DNA of 64,000 bases from contig CM036760.1 of assembly GCA_020796225.1 (NCBI GenBank), forward strand, positions 5,622,001-5,686,000, read 5' to 3'. Source of the DNA: Arion vulgaris. Lineage: Eukaryota; Mollusca; Gastropoda; Stylommatophora; Arionidae. A program made the translations under genes and the position numbers. The notes beneath the pieces were generated by a model. That model saw only the letters and a list, made by a program, of their open reading frames with translations, was not told the origin of the DNA and ran no database searches. Below, piece after piece: positions 33,690-45,103 of this stretch (the first letter of the stretch is position 1; each line of letters starts with the position of its first letter).

Positions 33690-33900
33690 CCCTTTCTTCT
33701 TGGAATGCTCCATATTGACCACTTGTTAAACCACTCTGTGATTTGTATGTAATCAATTGTATGTTGTGCCAGTTGCACGCCAACAAGTAGGCCAGCACAT
33801 CCAATTCCTGAGATGCTTTTTATTTACTAGAGTAGCTTCTCTAGGCACCTTCTTCAGTTGCCTCTTACGATTTGCCTTGTAGGTCGCAGTGTTACTTATG
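33690..33900 (-). repeat. SINE-G copy
   Basis: Reverse copy with CTTGGAATGCTCCATATTGA at the 3' side and TTGCCTCTTACGATTTGCC as the core. Confidence 0.75.
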
Positions 33901-33910
33901 CCATGTTATG

Positions 33911-34387
33911 CTATGTTATGTGATCGACGTCACGGCACATTGGGCATTCCCATACATGCTCTGTCCTCCGCTGCAGCAGCCATCCTAAAGTCCATTTGCT
34001 CACCGTACCCATGAGAAGTTGATTACTATATCTTCTCTCTCTACCACGAAGACGACACTGTCTGGCATGTCCACACTTAACGCCTAATTCTCGAACTCGT
34101 TCCAGTGTCTGAGACGTGCCCATGTCACATAATTGAGAGCGTACCGCATTGATGATATCGGCTCTGTCCATACTTCTGCCCGTTTGAGTCGGGGCATTGT
34201 TTGCAAGAAAGTCTGCACGCAGTGTTACTATTCTTTGCTTCCCTTGTGACCCCCGGAAACACATGGCATTATGCCCGCTATATGAGGAGGGAATGATATG
34301 GGCACCACAGCCATCTAGGCATATTCCAATGTTGATCTTAGGCCCCCTAATTATGGAGGAAAAAATATGGCCACCACACCTTGCCAT
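33911..34387 (-). mobile_element. LINE ORF2 C-terminus (TEHVWECPMC type)
   Basis: A 158-codon - strand frame. Its last 60 residues, RRYSNQLLMGTVSKWTLG then LLQRRTEHVWECPMCRDV, match the tails at 6310 and 51895. The first 50 residues translate a repeat and are not convincing protein. Confidence 0.65.
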
Positions 34388-34649
34388 TGAAGTAGATTGT
34401 GAACTTCATAAACCATTAAGCGTGAGATCAAAATATGGCCCTTCACCTGCTATCGAGGTATATACGTGTATAGTTTCATGGTCTCTTATTGAGAAGATAG
34501 AATGTGATGCACCACACCCTCCCTAAGAGGCGAATAAGAAGTGTTGTGTATAGAACTACAGAGAACTATTGTGCTAATATTGCAGTGAAATGAAATGATG
34601 TAAGAAAGACATATTGTAACAATTAGTAAGTCTGTTAGTTATACTGTTC

Positions 34650-34757
34650 GCCTGTGTGTTGCTGGAGCTCTCAAGGGGAGCAAAGAATAGTAACACTGCC
34701 ACCTACAAGGCATGTCGTAAGAGGCGACTGAGGTAGAGACCTAGGAAGCTACCTTAG
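34650..34757 (+). repeat. SINE-G, 5' half
   Basis: Contains CATGTCGTAAGAGGCGACTG and GACCTAGGAAGCTACC. Truncated where it meets the SINE-D at 34758. Confidence 0.7.
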
Positions 34758-34970
34758 TTAGTTGCATATCCTTTACAGGACTATGCGAATCAGCCCAGCT
34801 TTTAACGCTGTTTGTGATTTTTTAGGAATTATTACGTTTAGTAGTTTGCCATTGCTTTCTGAACGGGTGGTGCCATCGTCCTTTTGTAAAAATCCACGCG
34901 AAACAATTTGCCACCAAACTGTCCGCATCGTAATTCGAACTCAGAACGTCGGGACTAATAGACGCCACTG
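34758..34970 (-). repeat. SINE-D copy
   Basis: Reverse copy sharing TAGTTTGCCATTGCTTTCTG and the tRNA-like head near 34950. Followed by an (ACT)n microsatellite (34971-34996). Confidence 0.7.
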
Positions 34971-35061
34971 CTAGTACTACTACTACTACTACTACACATG
35001 GTCGTCATTACGCTAAGGAAGGAGGGGGAGGCAGGTAGATGGTTAAATAAAAACATTGTTT

Positions 35062-35460
35062 TTAAATTCTTTTCTTCTTTGCGCTCAGTTTCGTATGCTC
35101 GTTTAAACCATGAGATGGGTTGCCTCTATGAAGGTGCATGTCAGTTGGAGTTCTTCGAGAGTTCCCCAGAGAACTTGTTGAGAGCTTGGTCTGTAAACTT
35201 TGTTCATGAGGCAATGTTTCATTTCGTTGGTGTATGTATGATGGACATGACTGCAGGATGTGCTCTGGAGTCTGTGTTTCTGTCTGGCATGCACACTGTG
35301 CAGTCTGAGCAGGCTTTATTCTGTGCATGTGGTGGTTGAGCCTGCAGTGACCTGTTCTTATGTGAAGTATTGTTGTGCGCTGTTTTCTGTTTAGTCTGCT
35401 GATGGGATCTTGTGGGTGTTTGCTGTGAATTTGCTGCCTCCATACCTCTTTGTACTTTCG
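35062..35460 (-). mobile_element. LINE ORF2 C-terminus (RNase H-type)
   Basis: The - strand reads TGHCRLNHHMHRIK across a frame break, then CQTETQTPEHILQSCPSY and a shifted frame LWGTLEELQLTCTFIE. The TGHCRLN, EHILQxCP, LxxLxxTxxFI order matches 39188-39430 and 60870-61105. Confidence 0.8.
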
Positions 35461-35486
35461 CTTGATATTAAAACATTGTTATTGGC

Positions 35487-35735
35487 CATTGCTAACTACA
35501 AGCCCTTTGCCTTGTGAGTCGAAGGTCGTAGGTTCGAGTCCGGACCGCGCCATTCTGTTCACGAGTGCAGTTTTACCAGATACCCCTAGGATTGTTGCTG
35601 GAGCTACGGAGTTCGTGCTTTGTGCAATACTCTCGGCATGTGGCGTGCCATTTCTGCGGAGAAGGACCGAGCCATATGGGGTAAAACCCGATGCAATGAA
35701 GTCAGTCTTTCGGCTTTAAAACCCTTTAAACCTAT
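35487..35735 (+). repeat. SINE-C copy
   Basis: Head with GGTTCGAGTCCGGACCGCG, body GGAGCTACGGAGTTCGTGC and end TCGGCTTTAAAACCCTTTAA. Almost intact. Confidence 0.88.
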
Positions 35736-35774
35736 GGTGTAAATATGTACAAGAGGTTAATATTTCTATACATG

Positions 35775-36290
35775 GAGCTCAAAATCGGATCTTCTTCGAT
35801 CGCTCCATATCGGCACCGGTTAACCACTCTGTGTGGTTTGTATGTGATCTGAGCCTAAGAGCGATTGCACGTTGTGCCAGTTATACACCTACAAGTAGGT
35901 CAGCACATCCGATATCTGCAATGCTGTTTATTTACTAGGGTTGCTTCCCTAGTTCCTGCATAAAAATGGGTTTAAAAGCCGAAGGATTGACTTCATGGCT
36001 CGATCCCTCTCCGCAGAAATGGCACGTCACCTGCTGAGAGTATTGCACAAAGCACGAACCCCGTAGCTCCGGCAACAATCCTAGGCGTCTGGAAAAAACT
36101 GCATACGTGAACAGAAAACCGCGGTCCGGATTCGAATCCACGACCTTCGACTCGCAAGGCAAAGGGCTTAACCACTCAACCACAGAGACCCCCGTGTTCC
36201 TACATCAGTCGCTGCTTACGACATGCCTTGTAGGTCGGAGGGGCACTATTCTTTGCTTCCCTTGTGGGCCCTGGCATCACATGGGCGGAA
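35775..36290 (-). repeat. SINE-G interrupted by a SINE-C
   Basis: Its two halves (35775-35960 and 36196-36290) join into a full SINE-G when the SINE-C between them is removed. Confidence 0.8.
35961..36195 (-). repeat. SINE-C copy nested in SINE-G
   Basis: Reverse copy flanked by GTTCCTGCA (35952-35960) and GTTCCTACA (36196-36204), a 9-bp duplication with one change. Confidence 0.85.
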
Positions 36291-36437
36291 ATCGGATCTG
36301 AATCTTGTCATCTCCCTTTCCACGTAGTAAATTGCCAACAATTTTTTTAAATGTACCCCCCTTCCTCTCCTGGACAAATTTCAGTTGACGCCCATGCTAC
36401 TACAACTACTAACATTGCTAAGATAGTAAGTAAATGT

Positions 36438-37170
36438 TAACCAGATTATGCTGGAGGAAACAGCTCTACAGGATGTAGAATCATACACATACCTTGGTAG
36501 CAACATAGACACAGAAGGAGGAACAAACAAAGATGTCACGATAACCAGATTATGTTGGAGGAAACAGCTCTACATGATGTAGAATCATACACATACCTTG
36601 GTAGAAACATAGACACAGAAGGAGGAACAAGCAAAGATGTCAAGAAAAGAATACAAAAAGCAAGGGGAAACTTTATTGCATTGAGTAAGATACGGAAGTC
36701 AAAGCAGATCAAAACAAACACAAAGCGGGGAATCTTTCAATCAAATGTGAAAATCAGTGCTGTTCTATGGCTCGGAAACATGGAAGACAACAAAAGAAAC
36801 CATCAGAAAACTGCAGATCTTCGTGAATGGATGTTTAAGTAGAATAGAGGGACTGAGAAGATATAAGATTACAAACGAGAAACTCAGAGAAAGAACTAAG
36901 CAGGTACCAGTGGAGAAAGAGCTCAGGAAGAGACGCTGGCGATGGATAGGACATAAATTGAGAACGACCGGAAGCACTGCAAGACAGGCACTATTGGAAC
37001 CCGCAGGGAAAGAGGAGTAGGGAAGGCCTAGACAGACCTGGAGAAGAGAGCTGGAGGCTGATATTAAAAGGATAGGTAAAACATGGAAAGAGCTGGTAGG
37101 GATGGCAAGAGAGAGAAAGAGCTGGAAGAAGTATGTTGAACACCTGTGCTCCGCTGGGAGTTGAAAGGTG
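36438..37170 (+). mobile_element. RTE-like LINE 3' region with an internal duplication
   Basis: Encodes YTYLGRNIDTEGGTSKDV, IFVNGCLSRIEGLRRYK, ELRKRRWRWIGHKLR and TWRRELEADIKRIGKTW across a few frame breaks. The first 104 bp (36438-36541) are repeated in tandem at 36542-36645 with about six differences. 5'-truncated. Confidence 0.85.
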
Positions 37171-37319
37171 AAGAAGAAACGACTACTAAATCTTGTTTTT
37201 AGTGGAACATATGTCGCTCTCCATCAAACTCTATTCTGTATTGTATCATCTTCTTCAGTTTTATCCCCCAAAGTTGGTAAGGTTGGCAAAGCGTAAATTC
37301 TAAAGTTGCGTTTTAGTGT

Positions 37320-37578
37320 CTTACGAAACTGCCCTCCATGGGACAACCAGGCAAGGTACTGTTGCATTAACGACTAACATCCCCGGAAGAACTGAGGTGG
37401 GTAATGCCTAACAGGACTGCCCTCCATGGGACAACCGGTCAAGGTACTGTTGCATTAACAACTAACATCCCCGGAAGAACTGAGGTGGTGATGTCTAAAG
37501 GGACTGCCCTCCTTGAAACAACCGGGCAAGGTACTGTTACATTTACAACTAACATCCCCGGAAGAACTGAGGTGGGTG
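37320..37578. repeat. Three-copy tandem repeat (about 87 bp)
   Basis: Three units each with ACTGCCCTCC, GGCAAGGTACTGTT and CATCCCCGGAAGAACTGAGG. Confidence 0.9.
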
Positions 37579-37750
37579 ATGATGGCGAGCGCAAAATTTT
37601 AGTTGCATTGCTAGCGCCAATTGAAACGTCCCTCTAAAATATTTGTGCGCAACCCCTCGTCCAGTGTTTGCTGGGAGCAGGGAAAATGCAGAGTAAATCC
37701 TTGCAAATTGCCAAGTGCCGACACGCGCCCCGAAACGGATGAGCATACTC

Positions 37751-38060
37751 CTATTCAGAAACAAACTCACCGTGCATAGAAAAGTAAGGCCGATAATGCA
37801 AAGGATGCCTGGTACAAACCCAAACATTGGCTAAGGGCAATACTTTTCGGACGCCGATTATCCTGCCCAGATGACGTCCAAACACCATGGCACAGATCAC
37901 ATAAAGGCTAAGCATACCGCCAACATATGATCGTTTGTTTGACAAAGCACATGCGTCTCCAATGGCTGAGAATGTTCCTAATCCGGAAGGATCTCATATA
38001 GTCAGAAAGAGCGCATATTGTAGACATACACTTTGACGAAGATCAAAAAACCCAAATATA
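37751..38060 (-). pseudogene. Possible membrane-transporter exon, frameshifted
   Basis: The - strand gives DPSGLGTFSAIGDACAL, RSYVGGMLSLYVICAMVFG and RHLGRIIGVRKVLPLA, then after a one-base shift MFGFVPGILCIIGLTFLCT, followed by CACG|GTGAGT, a strong splice donor. Two hydrophobic segments separated by a short charged loop recall sugar-type MFS transporters. I cannot confirm the family. The frame break means it is a pseudogene, or my reading is wrong. Confidence 0.3.
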
Positions 38061-38388
38061 CGGCGAAAAATGATCGTAAAAGAGCAGTGAATACAAAAAA
38101 GGTGACAGTTCCAGTGACTAGTCCTAGAAGGGTCGAGATCGCTCGGGTCTTTACCGAAGCGACTTTATCCAGCGCAGAGTAGCAAATGCTCTTTGGCGTA
38201 GATCGAAGCCCAAATTTACGGCACTAAAAGATAATTAAAGAGTGTTTATCTTACGATGCGTATGGAACGACCTCACCAAAGGCAGAAAATCCGACAGAGA
38301 CGTCATCCGTTCTGCCTTCACTAAACTAACTGTCCGAGAAAGAGTTACAAGGACAACAGGTTTCCTGCAACGATCGCTCTTGAAGGAT

Positions 38389-38600
38389 CTAAGCTTCAAG
38401 TACATCTAAGTCGGCAAGGCTGTCCATATGGTTGAGGGATGCCTGTAAAAGGATAATATAGGTCTCACGCAAATATCGGTCAGAAGCGCAATTCCAGGCG
38501 TCATGAATTTCCACCTGAATTAACAGCGGGCGAACGAGAGAAGAAGTATATCTCCAAATGTATTCATCGGCATTCCTGTACATCAGCAACGTATACTTTG
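38389..38600 (-). CDS. Unrecognised exon-like frame
   Basis: On the - strand a long pyrimidine tract ending TTTTTTTTCTTAG is followed by an open frame starting AKYTLLMYRNADEYIWRY and ending SLADLDVLEA then a stop. Composition is protein-like and the acceptor is strong, but no domain is recognised and no partner exon was found. It may be chance. Confidence 0.25.
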
Positions 38601-38979
38601 CTAAGAAAAAAAACACAAAATAAGTGCACTTTGAAGAGCACGAGAGTCCACTTCAAGGACAAATCCGGTCTCTCAGGACGGTCTTCAAAAAACCAACGAA
38701 TCAGAAAGCCGCCTTAAACACATTCATTTTGAAGAAGGATGTACTTGGTGTTTAAACTGAAAACTACTTGGAAATTTGATTGCAATGTGAAAACGAACGA
38801 ACATGCCAATTTATAAATAGTTCTTGCAGATGTAGCAGCTTTTCTTGTGTACATCTACAAGAAATTTATTATGTATGCTTCCTGAGGAAGGGCATTTATA
38901 TTAGTTATAGTACAAACGTCGATACAAATTATTTTCTACAAATATCAAACACGGACTCTATGTAAGGCGCAATAGAGGA

Positions 38980-39430
38980 AGATGACATTGTATTCTTCTT
39001 CTCCTTCAGCAATCTCTGGTCATGCGCTTAGTTTACTGTGGACTACAAACTGGGCAGTCTGCTTCAGGTCTGTCAGGTTTCCCCAAAGCTTAGCTTGTAG
39101 GTCTACTTGGTGTGGCCACATGCTGCTTCTCAGCTCACCCGAGAAGACAGTCTTGCAGGACATGATCCGTTGTCTGTTCCGCCTGCTTTAACACTGGCAT
39201 AGACCTGTTTGACTTATTCCTGGTCTATGTAAGTGTCTCTTGAGTCTGCAGTGTCCGGTACGTAGGCGAAATATAATGACCTGGTCTTTTCTGCTGAGGT
39301 CTTTGAGGATGTCTTTTCCATAATCATATCCAGTGTTTGTTTTCAAGTCTACTGTAGATTTTCTCACTACGAGTGTTTTGACCTCTTGAAAAGACAGTGC
39401 ATGAGATAAGGAGCTTGAGAAAGTCAACAA
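38980..39430 (-). mobile_element. LINE ORF2 C-terminus (RNase H-type)
   Basis: The - strand encodes KDQVIIFRLRTGHCRLK and HLHRPGISQTGLCQC, then after a stop SSMWPHQVDLQAKLW and DLKQTAQFV-like blocks. Same C-terminal order as at 21085 and 35062, but a different subfamily. Confidence 0.8.
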
Positions 39431-39542
39431 ACGTTTCCAGAAGAGATATAATCATAAGTAATACAGACATAAGAAATAGGAGCCACATCTGCCAAAAACT
39501 ATGGCAAGAGGCAGACAGTAAACTGATGTTAAGAGAATGAAA

Positions 39543-39577
39543 TCAACTGTGTATCCACTTTGCGGATACACAGTTGA
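39543..39577. repeat. Perfect 14-bp hairpin
   Basis: TCAACTGTGTATCC and its exact complement are separated by seven bases. Function unknown. Confidence 0.9.
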
Positions 39578-39769
39578 GAATCTGGTCTGAGATAAAGCCA
39601 TGTGTATTCTGAAAGCTCCACCGTATAGCTTCATGGTTTCCTGGGTTGCGAAGAATAGAGCCACTGTCTCTTCTCACATGTCGTAGGAGACGACGAAGAG
39701 GGATCTGTCTTGGAGCCTGCCACCCCACATTGTAAACTATCAAACAACTACAGAATTGGTTATTGGTTA

Positions 39770-40300
39770 CTGAACCGACGACATTGCACTCCGGGCAGAC
39801 CCATAAGTGCTCAGTCCCCCTTCCAACAGATATCGAAGGGTGTGCTTCAGTGGCGGCTCGCGATCATTTTTGTTGGTGGGGCCAGACATTTTTTTCCGGA
39901 TTAATCATGGTTTTGGGTTGCTATATTTTAATTTATAAAATAATAAATACACGTTATACATTATTTTTAGTGGGGCCTGGCCCCACTGGCCCTTAATGGC
40001 GAGCCGCCACTGGTGTGCTTATTAATGGTTTGCGTGGCTCGCTGGTTAAACACACTTCTCACTCTGCCCCTCAGGCATCCGGTTCTATTTGTATAACAGG
40101 TAACTTCAAACTCCTTAAATAGCTTGATTGATTAATTTTAGTGTCTTCATCCACCAGGCAGTCGGGAAGAGACCAAGGAACATCCCCCTTATACATGCTC
40201 AGCTCTCCGACAATCAATACTGTTGATTCAAGACTGTTCGTTCTCTCATTACCACAAACACCTGCTTGTCCAGGACAGTAAATCCACGTTATCATCTGGA
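39770..40300 (-). mobile_element. LINE RNase H and C-terminal tail with a nested MITE
   Basis: From 40300 downward the - strand reads ITWIYCPGQAGVCGNER (RNase H), then a degraded linker and, after the MITE, GRGTEHLWVCPECNVV near 39770-39830. This links the CPxC tail found across the window to an RNase H-bearing ORF2. Confidence 0.78.
39848..40012. mobile_element. hAT-like MITE with perfect 8-bp duplication
   Basis: CAGTGGCGGCTCG at one end, CGAGCCGCCACTG at the other, and GTGTGCTT on both sides (39840-39847 and 40013-40020). The best-preserved copy of the 165-bp family. Confidence 0.95.
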
Positions 40301-40637
40301 GGTTAGAGACTTCAATAGACGATATCCATTATAAATACAGAGAAAAAAGACATCACAAACTGCTCATGAAGAACTTGATGCCAACATATTTCTCTCTGTC
40401 TTATGTGTATTTTTGCACGATGGGGACTGACGAGGATGATTCTGAGAGTATGTGACAGGTCAAGAGGCAGATAAATCCACAACATTGAAGAAATTCCACA
40501 ACATGGGTTCACATCAACCGGTACGGAACACTTGAACCAACAATAAGAACTTAAACATCCAACTGCGCTTCACTATTTATAAAATGCTAGACAATACCCC
40601 AATAAGACAAGGGAGAAAGTACAGTGTAGTCGTGAGA

Positions 40638-40885
40638 TAAATGGTCTCTGTGGCCAAGTTTAAGCCCTTGCCTTGCATTCCGAAGATCGTGAATTCGAAT
40701 CCGGGCCACGCCGTTCTGTTCACGAATGTATTTTCCCAGAGACCCCTATGTTTGTTGCCGGATCTACGGAGTTTGTGCAATACTCTCGGCAGGGCGTGCC
40801 TTTCTGCAGAGAGGAACCGAGCCATAGGGGGTAAAAACCCGATGCAATGAAGTCAGTTCTTCGGATTTAAGACGCTTTAAAACAT
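40638..40885 (+). repeat. SINE-C copy
   Basis: TCTCTGTGGCCAAGTTTAAG head, B box ATTCGAATCC, body GGATCTACGGAGTTTGTGC and a TTTAAGACGCTTTAAAA end. The most complete head of the family. Confidence 0.88.
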
Positions 40886-40932
40886 AAATAGTAACTGGGC
40901 GTTTTACAAACTACATGATAATGACATAAAAT

Positions 40933-41070
40933 CGTCTTTCTTCTTCTTCTTTTGTTGTCACACTGTTTACGGGTTGTTACACAGTGTGGTGGTTTTCTAT
41001 TATTGTCTTGGGCTGATCTAATAGCTTGAGTGATAGTTATTTGTGTTTTTTGACAGGATTCTGCTTCTAC
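40933..41070 (-). mobile_element. LINE-K 3' UTR fragment
   Basis: Begins with (CTT)n and continues TGTTGTCACACTGTTTACGG, matching 26345-26440. Confidence 0.7.
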
Positions 41071-41084
41071 TTTATGATCAATTT

Positions 41085-41289
41085 TAATCACTCTTTGTGA
41101 TATGTTTGATCTTTGTGATATGTTTGATCTTTGTGATATGTTTGATCTTTGTGATATGTTTGATCTTTGTGATATGTTCGATCTTTGTGATATGTTCGAT
41201 CTTTGTGATATGTTCGATCTTTGTGATATGTTCGATCTTTGTGATATGTTTGATCTTTGTGATATGTTCGATCTTTGTGATATGTTTAA
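41085..41289. repeat. 18-bp satellite, left block
   Basis: About eleven units of GATATGTTTGATCTTTGT (T/C variant at one site). It ends at a TTAA (41286-41289) where the piggyBac element begins. Confidence 0.97.
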
Positions 41290-44200
41290 GTCCGTAACAT
41301 TCTGGATATATAAAACTCGTAAAGTTAGCCTCGACGCAACATGCTTATTTCAGTGGCCGTAATTTTGTATTAATTTTACATTTAAATTCATATAAGTTAT
41401 GTTATCTAATGCAAAACATATGATAATTTCATAAATAATTGTAAAAAAAATATATTATATATTTGTAAGATGTCTAATCTCGTTGTTTGAAGCACGCTTA
41501 TTTTCTAACCGGCACATTTGAACCTACGCCATTTTGTCAAAAAAGTCTAAACGTCGTTTCAACTTGCTCCAGCCAAAATCGAAATATTTTTAATTAAATG
41601 GATTCTAACAACCCAAATTACTGTCCTGATGAAGACAACAGTGAATCTTCGAATTTGTTAACATCAGAAGTTGACATATCCGAAGCGGAGATGGAAAATA
41701 TAACAAAACTATCCCTGAACACTGTCGCATTGAACAGGTAGGAGTTTACGTTTTCGCCATTAGACTTACCTATGTGAAACTGAAACTAACATTGTTTTTT
41801 TGTTATGGGGACTATGGTGGATTCTGTGATAATAATATGTTGTCTTGTTAAATAAATTAGCAATGTTGATGAGTTATATTGTTATAAATGCTAGAAAAAT
41901 AAGTTATTGATATTTAATATGCTTAGCAACTGGTTGCTAGGAGAAAGCTATAATTTGTTATTCAAGATACAGGCTTCTTGTTTACGCTATTGTACTTGTT
42001 AGATCTTGTTTATTTCCACGTTTTTTGTGATTTTCAGGTCAGATGCAATGTTCCTACACTATGTATGTTTGTATGAATGTTAAAATTATTTACTTATTCC
42101 TATATCAATATGCTAACAATTATTTTTGTTTCTATTTTTGTCAAGCCCTGTAGGACATGACCAGTCCTACGACAATCTTGACTGTGGTCCAGAAGATACA
42201 TTGCCACCTTTCGACCTGCAAGGCTCCCTGGTCTGCATCTGCCAGATGTCATAACAAGAAACGATCATCGGCAGTATCTCACCCCTCGTAAGTAATTATT
42301 AACAATAGGGAGTGTATGTCAATTTTCTCATGGCAATTTTTCTCATCTTACAGTGTGGAAAAAAGATGTGATTGATAAGTGCATTATGACTGATTTTGTG
42401 ATTGATAAGTGCGTTATGACTGATTTTAATGTATGTAAAACTGACAACTGTGTGTTCATGTTATTCACATTGTGTTAACTGCTTTTCCATGCATTTTGTA
42501 AAGTAGTATTGCAGGTTTTGATTCTGAATTCCCAGTCAGTGTATTTTAACTAAAATAATTTCACAAATATAATGTTTTTAAAAATCTTTTTCCTCATCTA
42601 CAGTAAGCTTCTTCAAGCTGTATTTTTGTACAGAATTGTTGCAGCAAATGTGCAATTTTACCAACCAACAAGCAGCTGCAACAGGGCACACAAAACCATC
42701 ATATGGTACATGGACAGACCTACATGAAGAGGAACTTTTAAAATTTGTTGGTCTGCTCATGTACATGAGTCTAGTACAGGCGTACAGGCTCCAAATGCAG
42801 AGTTATATTGGTCTAGTAAGCAACTCTTTCATGGTTTGTGGGCTAGGGCTTTTATGCCTATAAACCGATATAAAATAATTCAAGCATTCTTGAAAATCTC
42901 CAATCCTGAAACTGAGCGAGCTGACGACAAACTAAAAAAAAGTTAGGTTCGTGCATGATTTTCTTAGGATGAAATGTATGAAGTTTTGGCAGCCGTATGA
43001 GTGTATTAGTGTAGATGAGAGAATGGTTAAGAATAAGGAAAGATATGGGTTTAGACAGTACATCAAGGATAAGCCAACTAAGTGGGGAATGAAATTATGG
43101 GTGGTTGCAGATTCAATAACGGGATATACATATAATTTCGATGTTTATACAGGGAAAGACGCAGCTCGCTCAACTCAAGGATTGGGATACGATGTTGTTT
43201 ATAAATTATGTAGATCTATTTTCCAGCAAGGGTATCGAATTTTTATGGATAATTTTATACTTCTTTTCATTTATTTGTAGATTTATTAAAGGTGAAGACT
43301 TTAGCATGTGGGACTATTTTGGCAAATAGAAAGGGATTTCCTCAAGAACTAAAAGATACTAAATTATTTAATAGAAATGCTAATAGGGGAAAATGAGATG
43401 GGTTAGGAAAGGTAATGTGGGATTTGTTCAATGGAAAGATAATAAAATAGTTAACTTAATTAGCACTATGCATAAGTCTGTAAGTAGTAATACATTTTGT
43501 ACCCGCAGGACAAAGTCGGATGGCAAGTTTAGGAATATCTTGGTGCGTCAGCCTATAGTTATTAAAGATTATAATAAATACATGGGGGGGAGTTGATAGG
43601 TCAGATCAAATGATTGGGAAATATAATGTTCTTCGTAAAACATCAAAATATTGGAAAACTCTCTTTTATCACTTTATTGACATTGCTAGGGTTAATTCTT
43701 TTATACTATTTCAGGAATACCGCCGCCAACATCAGGATATTCCGGAACTGGTCAGACCAAAGAGATATAGTCAGTTAGATTTTACTATAGAGTTAATTAA
43801 AGAGCTAGCTAACTTTGATAAAGACATTCAAGTTCCCTTGCTGGATAATAGAAGTAAAAATGTTCTCAAATAGTACCTGGTCTTAGAAAAACTCAAAAAT
43901 TGTGTTAGATGCTATAGGATTAGAAAAGTTGAAAAGAAATCAAAAGTTTTTTTGTCAGATTTGTAAAAAAAGTTTCTGTTTTAATCAGATAAGAAATTGC
44001 CTGGTTGATGAACATTCTGTGCCTGGGTCAGATGAACGTTCTGTGCCTGGGTTACCTTGAGTCATGTTTGCAAGATGCCAGATAACTTTTTTCCTGTCTA
44101 TTTTGTATATCACATATCATTGTTTACTCATATTTTTGTTAAATAATATCTTTTACTTGCTATGGTTAGAAATTATATACCTATTTAATGTTTATGTATC

Positions 44201-44686
44201 ATACTATAAGTGTTAGTTCTTTATGGGCTGCTTACTAGACCAATTGCGTCATTTTCTCTGTATGTCATATTTATTGACTTTTTTCTTTAAAATATGAAAA
44301 TATGCATGTCTTATAAATATTATGATTACTGCCTTTCATATTGTCCAAACATGTTCAATTTCAGATATGTCCTGGATAAATGAATATTCTAAAAGACTGT
44401 AATAAAAGATTTCATTATATTTCTCATACTTTTTTTTTCTTCTTTGTGATTGTAAAATTATTTGTCATTTGTAGAAAATCTATTTTTAGACTTTTCATAA
44501 GTAGGTCACGGATATCATAAATTACATCACACATATTTTAAAACCACATATCCAGATAGCCCATCCAATTAGCTTTCCAACCATATATAACATGCCTATT
44601 TTCAATGCAAAGAATTTGTATGTTTGCTAAATATAGAGCAGGACATCAAAATATCAAAAACCTTAAAACCTGACAATGGTTAAGAG
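41290..44686 (+). mobile_element. piggyBac-like transposon (3.4 kb)
   Basis: Flanked by TTAA at 41286-41289 and 44687-44690, the target duplication of the piggyBac superfamily, with the same 18-bp satellite continuing on both sides. The ends (TCCGTAACATTCTGG and, in reverse, CTCTTAACCATTGTCAGG) are only loosely inverted. It carries a decayed transposase gene with two intron-like gaps. Confidence 0.85.
41598..43960 (+). pseudogene. piggyBac transposase, split by two intron-like gaps and frameshifts
   Basis: Begins MDSNNPNYCPDEDNSES. Likely exons are 41598-41737, 42146-42287 and 42604 onward; the gaps have GT/AG ends and joining them restores LTPLSFFKLYFCTELLQQM. Core blocks are ISVDERMVKNKERYGFR (first catalytic Asp), KPTKWGMKLWVVAD, FMDNF (second) and, over a break, YMGG with VDRSDQM. 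The end has CQICKK, probably from the usual Cys-rich domain. Frame breaks near 42220, 42800, 42940, 43260 and 43590 leave it inactive. Confidence 0.85.
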
Positions 44687-44925
44687 TTAATCTTTGTGAT
44701 ATGTTTAATCTTTGTGATATGTTCGATCTTTGTGATATGTTTAATCTTTGTGATATGTTTGATCTTTGTGATATGTTCGATCTTTGTGATATGTTTAATC
44801 TTTTTGATATGTTTAATCTTTGTGATATGTTTGATCTTTGTGATATGTTTGATCTTTGTGATATGTTTAATCTTTGTGATATGTTCGATCTTTGTGATAT
44901 GTTCGATCTTTGTCAAAAACGTGTA
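44687..44925. repeat. 18-bp satellite, right block
   Basis: About thirteen units of the same satellite and orientation as 41085-41289, some with the TTTAATCTTTGT variant that contains TTAA. Confidence 0.97.
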
Positions 44926-44984
44926 TACGTTGCACATTGGTTTCGTAGGCCCCTAAACGCATAGACTTCTACACGTTTAGAACA

Positions 44985-45103
44985 CGTGCATCCGATTTAA
45001 TCCAAACCCCCTTAGTCGCCTCTTACAACATGCATGACAGGTAACAGTGGTTCTATTCTTTACACCCCAAATTTGGGCCCGTAACCACTCGGGCGAACTG
45101 GAT
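44985..45103 (-). repeat. SINE-I copy
   Basis: In reverse it reads GAGTGGTTACGGGCCCAAAT, GTAAAGAATAGAACCAC and a form of GTAAGAGGCGACTAAG. Its partner is the head of the composite at 60859-61376. Confidence 0.75.

Noticed and set aside
33911..34387. 158-codon - strand frame as a host gene
   Set aside because: Its C-terminal third is a LINE ORF2 tail shared with several other sites; the rest translates a local repeat.
41097..41362. Open frames reading MICLIFVICLIF or DLCDMF repeats, also at 44680-44964
   Set aside because: Direct translation of the 18-bp satellite; a stop-free 3n unit gives open frames on both strands.
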